Shown here piece by piece: positions 55,020 through 64,000 of a stretch of DNA of 64,000 bases. The stretch is from Asterias amurensis (lineage: Eukaryota; Echinodermata; Asteroidea; Forcipulatida; Asteriidae). The notes under the pieces were generated by a model, which was given only the letters and a program-made list of their open reading frames with translations, was not told the DNA's origin and ran no database searches. The stretch is from NCBI RefSeq assembly GCF_032118995.1, contig NC_092651.1, forward strand, positions 24,350,349 to 24,414,348, read 5' to 3'. Each line of letters starts with the position of its first letter. Position 1 is the first letter of the stretch. The position numbers were made by a program, and so were the translations under genes.

Positions 55020-55741
55020 TTACAAAGTTTCCACGTATCTCGTCAGTTGGTCCTGGGGATCCAATGGGGTCATGTCTAAATCGTCTTGATTTAACGTAGC
55101 AGCATTAGCAGGACTGTTCATTTGTGCCATAGTTCCATGCTGCAGTGGATTTTGTGATAGCATGGGCTGGTCTGTCTGCATAGGTTCAGGCTTACCAGGG
55201 TGCGGAGAATGCATCTGCGGCATAGGCCGCGGCGACTGTTGGGCAGAGTGCATTCTGGGAGATGGGGTGGGCGGCGGTCTTGGAGAGGGGTTCGGGTTGG
55301 GCGATCGCACCTGGACAAGGGTGTTGGCGGTTTGAGGTGACCTGACTTGTTGCATGGTCGTCTGATTGGGCAACATGCCTTGCTGCTGCACACCAGCCTG
55401 ATTCTGGTTAGCCAACATCTGCTGTTTCTGAAGCTGCTGTTGCTGAAGTAGCTTCTGATACTGTATGTTTACCATGGAGTCACCCGGATTTTGTTGTTGC
55501 TGCTGCTGTTGCAGCTGTTGTTGCTGCTGCAACTGCTGCTGCTGCTGCAGCTGTTGGAGGTGTTGCTGCTGTTGCAGCTGCTGCTGTTGTTGTTGAAGTT
55601 GCTGCACTTGCTGCGGCAGAAGCTGCGTTCCAGCTCCTTGCTGGGCCATGGCATTCCGCCTTTGCTGCTGCAAGGCAATGGCCTGATTGAAAGCTGGAAG
55701 TGTTCCATGCATATTCTGTGGCTGCTGGAATGGTGGCTGAA

Positions 55742-55776
<35 letters not shown>

Positions 55777-55912
55777 TGGACTTGCTGCTGCTGTTGGAAT
55801 TGCCTCAACTGTCTCCTTTGCTGTTGCTGTATCCATTGTTGCTGCTGATTGAATAACTGCTGCTGGTTACCAGCTGGTTGGCCAGCTGGCTGTGGTTGCC
55901 CAGGCTGTGGCG

Positions 55913-55946
<34 letters not shown>

Positions 55947-58900
55947 TTGTTGTTGCTGCTGCTGCTGCTGCTGTGCCTGAGCTGCTTGTTGTTGTTGTTG
56001 CAGCTGTGTGCGCTGCTTAATAAAAGCTGCCATGAGCTGTGGGTTAGACTTTAATATGTGCAAGACCTGCTTCTGTTGTTGATGTGTATGTGGCGACTTC
56101 AGTGTTTGTAGCAGCTGCTGGAGTGCCTGAGGTGGGAAACTATTGGTGCGAACTGGACCCTGCTGCCCAATGCCGCCAGGGCTCACCTGTTGCGGTTGCA
56201 CAACTCCGACATTGCCAGACATGTTCTGCATGCCCAGTCCCCCCGCAATGTTCTGAATGTTTGGCACATTTTGCATATTGGGAATGTTCTGCATGCCTTG
56301 CATACTGTTCACATTGACAGGAACAGTTTGCTGTTGAACTTGGTTACCAAACTGATTCCACTGGTCCATAGGAGGCATCATCTGGCCAGCAGAGGCTCCC
56401 GTATTTGGCATGGACGACTTGGTGACATGCAGGTGACTCAACTGCGGCGGTGGCATGGGATTCACCTGACCAAGTTGGTTCGGTAACGTCATGGGCTTCA
56501 CCCCCCTTGCCTGACTCTGAGAGGGTGACACAGTTCTTTGGGGTTGTTGTTGGGGCACCATGGGAGGATTAGTTAGGGCCACTTTAGCCGCAGCCTCCTG
56601 CACCTGCTTAGCTGCCTGTATGGCGGCAGGGGGTGGCCCAATGGCATTGTTCTGAGGTTTCATGCCTCCTTGCGGCTGAGTTGGCACTGCTGCAGCTTGC
56701 GGAGGCCGTGCAGCATGCTGCTGTACGGGATTGGCACCGGTGGTGGAAGTATGTGGGTTCACCCTCGCCATGGTGGCCATTCGCCTACGCAGCAGCTGCG
56801 CCTGCTGCAGTCTGTGTGTCAGCTGCTGCTGCTTCAGTTTATGTTTGATGTTCAGACAGAATGGCACCATGCATTTCTGCTCCTGGCAGTGCTTGGCGTG
56901 GTAGCAACACAATGCAATGAGCTGCTTGCATATGGGGCACTCCCCGTTGGTCTTTCTTTTGCATATTTTGGTGTGCTGCACCACTCGTTTCATCTTCTGG
57001 CAGCTCGGCAGACGACAGTTGGCATCGCGACACTGGCAAGCGTGGACCAGACTCTGGATGCAGCGCTGGATGGACAAGCGGCGAGCCTCCTGTGGGTTAC
57101 GCGACGCCCCGCTGTTGGACTCCACGTCCAGCTCCAGTCCCCACTTCTCCATCTTGTGTTTGTGACCAATCTTCCGGTAGCAGTTACTGCACAAGTCATA
57201 GTCCTGTTGATGAAGAGTGAGAAAGAGATTTAGAATGAATGAAGATTGAGTAACAACAACAGCCCAATAAGGCATGTTCCAACTGCTCTTGACCAGGGAC
57301 CGAATTCATACAGTTGCTTAAAGCACTGGATATTGATGAACAATTTGACGCTAATTTAACAGGATACCAGTCACATATTTCACATGTGAAATAGCATTTT
57401 GGCTGGTAATCTTGTAATGGTCGGCAAAATTGTTTATGCTACCTAAAGTTTGTGCTTGAGCAGCTCTATGAAATTGGTCTGGGTGAAATAAGAGTCCAAA
57501 CAACTTCAGCACTGAGCGTGGTGCGCTGATTTTGAAGTTATGTGTCTCACACAACATATAAACCTGGCAAAGTTACAGATACACCACCTCATTTACTCAG
57601 CAACTTGACATAGCTAAGGGAGGAATGCAAAACTAACTAGGCAGTAACTCAATATTAGGCTTGAGATTTTCCAGGGTTATCTAGGTGGTGTTTAGGGGAT
57701 GTAAACCAATAACTATTTCAGTTGAAATGCCCACTGGTTGATCACTGGCCATTGACCAAAACAGTTATTTGTTACGTGCGCGGAAACGCAACCCTGGGGA
57801 TCAACTTTGTGATACCCCTTTGTTAATTCATAATTTTTCCCTAACTCTACTCTCCCAAGATGCAATACGGTATATTTTCATAATGGCGCTTGTAAACATG
57901 GGTTTGATCAACACTCATGGCAAAATTTGTAAATACACCACATCCAGATTAACCATCATCAGATATGTGTTTTTTTGTTGTTGCAAATATGATGCATGAA
58001 GGTCAAAGGGGGAAATATGACCATAACAACAAAACAAGCTCTTTATTTTTCATCAAACTTTGACTGCGTGAGACCCGTTCCATTGATTTCAAGATGGATC
58101 CACAGTGATGCTCACCTGGTATTCCAACAATGCTTAAAATGTTTCAGACATTTAATTTCAATGTTTTTACCCCTCTTCTTTTATTTTGAGGGGGGGGGGG
58201 AACGAGTGGATAGGGGAAAAAGATAATAAATGCTGTATGTATTGATTATTAGGCGAGGTTTGCAGTAGAACCGTGTGTAAATCTCTTTTGAGTAGCGTTG
58301 GGTGTGAAAAGAACCTGTGAGTACCAACTCAACATTTTGATCAGTGAATTGTTTATATCTATCAAAACAAACTTACTTCAAGTTCTTGGTGAAAAAAGAA
58401 ACAATTAGTTGAAAATAAGGAGTGAAACTTACGTCACAAACAGTGCAATGATATCTAGTCTCCACATGATGCTTGCACTCGTTGCATGTATACACAAAGC
58501 GGTCCTGTCCCTGGTTGTGCAGCTCACAGAGCATACACATAGTGGAGTACTTAGCCCGTCGTAGGGAGGAGAACTCGTAATGCTTCTCCCGTGCCAGCGT
58601 CAGGAAAGCGTCTCGCCCGTCCATCAAATCGCAAGAGATCATGGGGTCGGGGTCCTGGATGGGTTCCTGATTGACGCCGGTGTTCGGCACCAGCCTGATG
58701 ACAAAGAAAACCTGGCAGAGACAAAAAGACAACAAGTTTGTTGAGAACATGACACCTTAAGCTTGGATGCTACCCATCAAGATGTTTAATTTTATGTTCC
58801 ATCTTCTGAACCTGTTTTATCATTATATTAAGCAAAAGTATCGTACGTTTCATAAAAAAGTCTGTTAAACCCTTTAGAGACCATAGGGGCCATAAACGGC

Positions 58901-61900
58901 TTGAACCAATACACAAATAGCGGCCACAATCGGCTGCAAGATCTGACCTACTTACACTAAAAAATTAAAATAGTCAGAGCAAAGGTCAAGTCATGAATTG
59001 ACATTTTTTCAAATGCTTCCAATGTAACAGAGTACATGTTTATATGTTTCTGAAACAATTCCGAATGTCTGTCTCACAGTATTTTCTCGACACTGTGATG
59101 GATTTAAGATATGATTCCATTTAATACTTTAAGTAGTACCTAGACTATTTATTCTCTGAATCTGTCTGAGAAGAGTTTGCGATATTATGCATGAACACAT
59201 AAATAGACCATGGCCTCTTGCCCTGGACTTGGCCGTGGTGCCTATTCAAGGGTTTTCCAATTTTCTACAAGCCCAATGCAAAATGAAAATGACCGTGAAT
59301 TTAATTCCAGGCATACGACTTAGTAACAAAATGAAGGATTACATAATGTATTGAGGAAAAAGAGAAATCCACAGGATGTCTTTTTCAGTCAAGTTCAGAA
59401 AAAAATAAATGTTATGTTTACCTCTCGATGTTTCTCCATCGTAGAGAAGATCTTTTGCGATAAGTCGCTGCCCTGCTGTGGAAAGTTAGTCTTCTTATTG
59501 TTCTTGCGGTTACTGCTGCTCTTGCTCTTGTTGTTTTTCTTGCACTTCTTCTGAGACTTCTTACTGCCGATCGGGACCGTTTGCTTTGATAAAGAAATAA
59601 CCCAAGACAATTGTTAATGGGTGAAGGCATTTCAGAAACCTTGTGATGAAAAAAGTTGAGTTCTTGAATAACCTGTTCGGTTGGAAGAACCACACAAGGT
59701 CTACCAGGGCACAATTTAGTAGAACTACTTCAGCACAAAAAGATGCTAAGCACAACAAAATTATGCTTACCAGAATAAGGTTACCAGCCAAACTACCATG
59801 CAATATTTTGTGCTTAAGAAACTCTAAGAAACTGGGACCAGGAGGATGAAGCCCACGTTACAGATTTTTTACCAGCTAGTGTTGATTTTCACATAAGACA
59901 GGAAATGAAAAGTGAAACATTAAAAGGCACTGGACACTATTGGTAATTGTCAAAGACCAGTCTATTCACTTCGTGTAGTTCAACATATGCACAAAATAAC
60001 AAACCTGTGCAAATTGGAACTCAATTGGTCGTTGAAGTTGCAAGATAATAATGGAAGAAAAAACACACTTGTCACACGAAGTTGTGTGCTTTCAAATGCT
60101 TGATTCCGGGACCTCAGGAGTGAAGTTTCACAATCAATTCAAATATTTTACTGAGAAATTACTTCTTTCTTGAAAACTACGTTACTTCAGAGGGAGCCGT
60201 TTCTCACAATGTTTTTTATTATCAAAAGCTCTCTGCCAAGTAAGTTTTATGCTAACAATTGTTTTGAGTAATTACCAATAGCGTCCACTGCGTTTGAAAA
60301 CACAAACTCCCTTACCTCCTCTCCTGTGCTGGCCGCGGCTGCTTTCTCGGCAGCTTTCTGTCTCTCCTCCTCCTCTTGATCCAGCTCCTTGATACTCTCC
60401 TCTAAGACATTAGGCCAGAAGTCACCCTCGAAGTAGGGCAGCTCCGTCGCACACGTTATTCCGTCGTCCATCGCCGACTTGAGAATATCCTGAGAAGTAG
60501 GACAAAAATAATCCAGTTGAATTTGGCTGGAGAGCTGGCAACAGTTGCGTCTTGCAGGGAGATTTTGTACAACAACCAGGGAGATATTTAGAATTACATT
60601 AAACAAATATATATTTGTTGTGCTATTTTTGTATCTGCATGTTGTTACTTTTTGATATTTGGGGTACTTTTTAAACTAGTCAGCAATGTAATTTCTTTCT
60701 TTTGTGAGATTAATAAAGTTTTCTTATGTCTTCTTAGTAGGGAAAAAGTGTCCATAATCAGTGAGATTTTAAAATGTGTGCATCACAACAAGTTCTCACA
60801 TGGCTCAAAATCTTTAATTGGCAGTGAAATTTGGAGTTGGTTTAAAACTTGCCTCAGTGCAAAGTAAACGGGTTACACCACACACCAGTCATATCCCTTG
60901 TTATCAAGAGCACTCTTATAAAGAGGTTCTGCTTATGAAGAGCACATTCTGGGCCAGATTTCATAAAGCTGTTAGGCAACAGATTCTGCTTAACAAGTGT
61001 CTTGGCTAAGCATGAAACGACCATGGTACCAGTCGCAGCAATGGTAACTGTATAGTGTTCTGGCTGGTATTGTATTTTTGCTAAGCAAATGTTTTTGGTT
61101 CTAAGCACGTTTTGCGCTTATAGGCTTTATGGAATTGGGGCCTGAAGTCCTGAATCTCATTCCTGCTTTGTGTTTCTTTGTTTTGCTGTCCTCTAATAAC
61201 AACATTCCTGTTGTAAAGAAGGTAATAAGTTGACCAGTTTCAGCGATCTTGTCATAATGAGAGTCAAATTCATTCTCAACAGGCTTTATTCTTTCATTTT
61301 GGCGAATACTATTGCAAAAGAAACATTTTAAGACAAAAATCAAAACCTAGTAGCAGCAGCAAATGAAAGCACTCACCTTAAAGTCTACAACGACTTTATC
61401 AGTGACAGACTTGTCCAGCATCTTCCGATACCACTCCTGCAGCCTTTTGGGTTTGGGGATTTTCTGCTCCGGAGGATGACAATGAAAGATGTAGTCATCC
61501 CCTTCACTGGGTGGACACGCCCAGATATGTGCCCATTCATACCTAGAAAAGTAAACAGTACATTCCATTTTGTATTCGTTCATACTGGTTGTGAAGGTAA
61601 GAATTCTTGGACAAAATTAACTTAATCAATGTACTAGCCAGGAACCCCACACGCCGTTTTAAGATGGTGGACACAATACTATGACACTAATAGCTCTGGG
61701 TGAATTTGTGTGTATATCCCCAAACCAAACAGTGCACTCCTGAACACCTGTCTTAAAATTCATGCACGACGTCATAATTCTTACCAAAAATGAGGCTATA
61801 GGCATCAACTGCCACCACTTTTAGTGGCTGCGCCTATGGCCTCGTTTCGTTTCAAACAAACCTTGTACAAAATTGCAACTCATAAAGAAAGCTGTTTTGC

Positions 61901-63880
61901 TGAAAATACTTTAACAAAATTTTTATGACGAAAGCCCAGTTTATACTTCCTGCTAAAGCTAGACGAATTTTGACGCCACAAATTCGCAACGAATAACTTG
62001 CATCAGTTGACTTGTGCTAAACTCCTGCGAAACAGCTGCAAAATCAGCCATGAGACAGGAAGTATGAACCGGGCTTTAAGTCTACTCAGGCAGGTCATTA
62101 TCCCGGACCCTCTTCTCTTATAACTAATAAAAGTCAATGAGTTTAAATTTCCAAACACGGCAAAGATTCAAAACAATAAATCGAATTGTCAAGCATCACT
62201 TTGCTACCTACCCTAGTAACTTGCAATAGTCAAGGTAGCCGATAAGGATTTCATGGTATACTGCGGTACGGTAAGCTCGAGGCTGGAAGAAGTGAACGCT
62301 GTCTAAATAAGATATATACACACGCCTGTACAAGAGGAATGGGGAAAAAGATAAAAACAATATCGATGTTAGGAATCAGACTTCTTGAAAGGTCACTGCT
62401 GATTTATAGCAGGGTGCCGTCCTCAGGTATGATTTTAAATTTTGGGGGCAAAAGTGGAAATTTGTTCCAAGTACAAGGGCGGATATACAAATGGTATAGA
62501 GCGTTTCATGGACTTTTCAAGCCTACTTTAAGGATTTAAATGATTTTCCAAGAGTAAAAAATAAAATTATAAATTAGATTTCGGTGAGAACAAATATCAT
62601 GCCTGACCCAAATAACTTCGGACTGAATATTCATTATAATAATGATTAATAATTAATTAATCAGAAAACCATTCATGTTACAAAAATTTAACTCTTAATG
62701 TTCATGTGTAAAGGAGAAATTTGAAGGCCATAGGTTTTATGGCTCCTTGAAAAAGTGCCCACCAAAATTAGAGTGACCTTGTACTTTCTACAGCCGTTCT
62801 GGCAGGCAAGATACTACAGTGGTCATATGGGAAGTTTTACATTTTGTGTCAAGTTTACCACAAAAAATTAGTTGTAAAATATAAATTAACAGCTGAACAA
62901 GTTTCGAGCCCCCCTTTCTTCGCTCGACGAACTGAGCAATCAAGCCCATATGTTGGCAGTCTCACTTTTTTGTTTTTAATATCTTCCTTTGGGGTGTTTA
63001 TTTACCCAGTCAGTTCACATATACAGTTTTATTTTGGAGAGATTCTGAGTCTTTTAAATATTTTTTATATAATTTTCCTTTTCTCCTGACAGATTAAAAG
63101 CAATAAAATACCAGACTGGTAGCCTACCTCTGATTTGGCCTGAGACACTCCGAACCATACTCCTGAACATGCATGCCGAAAAAACACACGTCTGTTCCGT
63201 CTATCTCCTCAAAGGCAAACAGCGCTTTCGCTCGATATGGAAACGTTTCCGGTAAATCGTCTCCAAACCTTGGAAAGAAAAGAAACGCACACTTCAAATT
63301 ACTTCAAATTTTTTTTTTTTTTTTAGTTCCCCCACAAACTCAATAAAATGAGACACAAAAGAGGAACCACTAAAACATAAAATAGATTCGTAGAAGAACA
63401 GACCCATAAAATCTTAAGGTTCAGTCTGCCAATAAAATTATCTATAAAAAGTTCAGAAATGCAATATACCTGAAAAAATTACTACAAGGACATACAAGTA
63501 CAAGTGCTACAGCTGCCACACTCAAAGAATATGCAAGTGTTTTTATCATATTTAACCCTCCAATGGACGACCGGTACTGTAGCCAGTAGACCAAAAACAC
63601 ATAGTGGCAAAGTTTTTTTTTGTAACCACTGATTTCTTTTTCATGAAACGTGGAAAAATGCTTATCTACGGACAAGTTGCATGCCTTTGTAAAACATGTC
63701 GTCTTCGCCACGTTTCAAGATGGTTTCCTTACCGGTTCCTCATTCCCGGCTTGACTTCAACCGTCTTTTCCGAGCTGGACAGCACCCTGATTGTCACCTC
63801 CCCTGCACCTGTGTTGCGACACTGCAAGAACTTATTCACTCTGTTTTCTAAGTGCGTACCAAGCTTTGATGTTGGAAGCT
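55020..63880 (-). CDS. CBP/p300 histone acetyltransferase, C-terminal part (gene continues past the right edge)
   Basis: Visible exons in transcript order: 63733-63880, 63128-63268, 62212-62325, 61377-61542, 60316-60489, 59422-59583, 58433-58711, 55020-57203; about 1,122 codons, all GT-AG and in phase. Order of domains: HAT ([92 protein letters not shown]). The tryptophan of HIW and the tyrosine of EWY correspond to p300 W1436 and Y1467. Then a lysine-rich autoinhibitory-loop-like stretch, conserved [14 protein letters not shown], the ZZ zinc finger split by the last intron, TAZ2 ([18 protein letters not shown] and [17 protein letters not shown]), the NCBD ([18 protein letters not shown]), then polyglutamine. 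The final exon codes 727 residues. It acetylates histones and transcription factors as a nuclear coactivator. Bromodomain, KIX and TAZ1 must lie beyond 64000. Invertebrates usually have one CBP/p300 gene, so no CREBBP or EP300 choice is made. Confidence 0.96.
55491..56035 (-). repeat. Long CAG/CAA polyglutamine tracts in the CBP/p300 last exon
   Basis: On the coding strand this is a dense run of CAG and CAA codons, with one uninterrupted glutamine stretch of about twenty residues (near 55916-55980) just after the NCBD. CAA codons interrupt the CAG runs throughout. Glutamine-rich tails are typical of CBP/p300. The complementary and shifted frames are long and open only because of this repeat. 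Confidence 0.9.
57296..57482. mobile_element. Foldback MITE family D copy in the last CBP/p300 intron
   Basis: Ends gaattcatacagttgctta and gcagctctatgaaattggtc; it lies about 90 bases upstream of the last exon. Confidence 0.65.
57490..58430 (-). other. Last CBP/p300 intron, body
   Basis: No element beyond the family D copy at 57296-57482 recognised; a G10 run lies near 58191-58200. The introns at 58712-59421 and 61543-62211 and that at 62326-63127 likewise show no gene. Confidence 0.45.
59706..59845. mobile_element. Short family D copy in a CBP/p300 intron
   Basis: Contains gatgctaagcacaac, taaggttaccagccaaacta and tgtgcttaagaaactct, the family D signature, with degraded ends. Confidence 0.55.
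59932..60297 (-). mobile_element. MITE family A copy beside a CBP/p300 exon
   Basis: Left TTAAAAGGCACTGGACAC, right gcgtccactgcgttt. It ends 18 bases from the splice donor of the exon at 60316-60489. Confidence 0.75.
60951..61142. mobile_element. Family D copy in a CBP/p300 intron
   Basis: Ends gggccagatttcataaagct and ggctttatggaattggggcc; interior ctggctggtattgtatttttgc type. Confidence 0.65.
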
Positions 63881-64000
63881 CTGCAAGAGGATGGGGTGGA
63901 GAGATAAATAAAATCTGTTAGCAAATATCCATGTTTTTTTTCTTTCTAAGTATTAGAATTTTACCTATAAAATTTGACCTACTACTTTAATTACTGTACG

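Noticed and set aside
55480..55856. Alanine/leucine/serine-rich open frames overlapping the last CBP/p300 exon on both strands
   Set aside because: They are frame shadows of the CAG/CAA repeat.
57204..57275. Met start upstream of the last CBP/p300 exon, giving an apparent 751-residue single-exon protein
   Set aside because: The frame is open upstream by chance; a good acceptor (caacag) at 57204-57205 and the preceding ZZ-domain exon at 58433-58711 show that translation enters at 57203.

Overview
The window is animal nuclear DNA, gene-sparse, AT-rich and packed with dispersed repeats. The host is most likely a marine invertebrate deuterostome, and an echinoderm such as a sea star is my best guess. 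The basis is metazoan genes with many small exons split by introns full of short non-autonomous transposons (a 'ggcagtggacactattgg' family, tRNA-derived SINEs, LINE 3' tails, Penelope-like ends with a hammerhead-ribozyme-like core). The species-level guess rests on recollection, not on a search.

Layout. (1) 1909-13683, minus strand: a TMEM184/OST-alpha-family 7-TM protein, rebuilt from eight exons (407 aa) with two extra microexon-like copies near its 3' end. (2) 13.7-25.5 kb: intergenic, with tandem repeats, MITE clusters, a Penelope-like fragment with a hammerhead motif, and a decayed non-LTR retrotransposon. (3) 25575-33836, plus strand: spartin (SPART/SPG20), six exons, 536 aa. The 5' part of its exon 3 has four decayed tandem copies upstream in the preceding intron. 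(4) 34.7-35.9 kb: a 99-bp satellite. (5) 37361-52678, minus strand: CCDC22, fifteen exons, 641 aa, whose introns hold a 14-copy 79-bp minisatellite, SINEs and LINE pieces. (6) 55020 to beyond the right edge, minus strand: the C-terminal part of a CBP/p300 acetyltransferase (HAT, ZZ, TAZ2, NCBD and long polyglutamine tracts), eight exons visible; the gene runs off the window.

All exon joins were derived by reading GT/AG signals and checking phase; in every gene the phases are consistent from exon to exon and the summed lengths are multiples of three (for CBP/p300, from the partial first visible codon). The four genes are not an operon and no common pathway is claimed. CCDC22 belongs to the Commander complex in endosomal recycling, and spartin acts at endosomes and lipid droplets, so two neighbours are both endosomal, which may be chance.

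The most unusual features are small: tandem duplication of partial exons with their splice sites in two genes, a hammerhead-like motif, and several nested transposon insertions, one of which shows TTAA target-site duplication by direct comparison. I see no operon-like or defence-like novel system.
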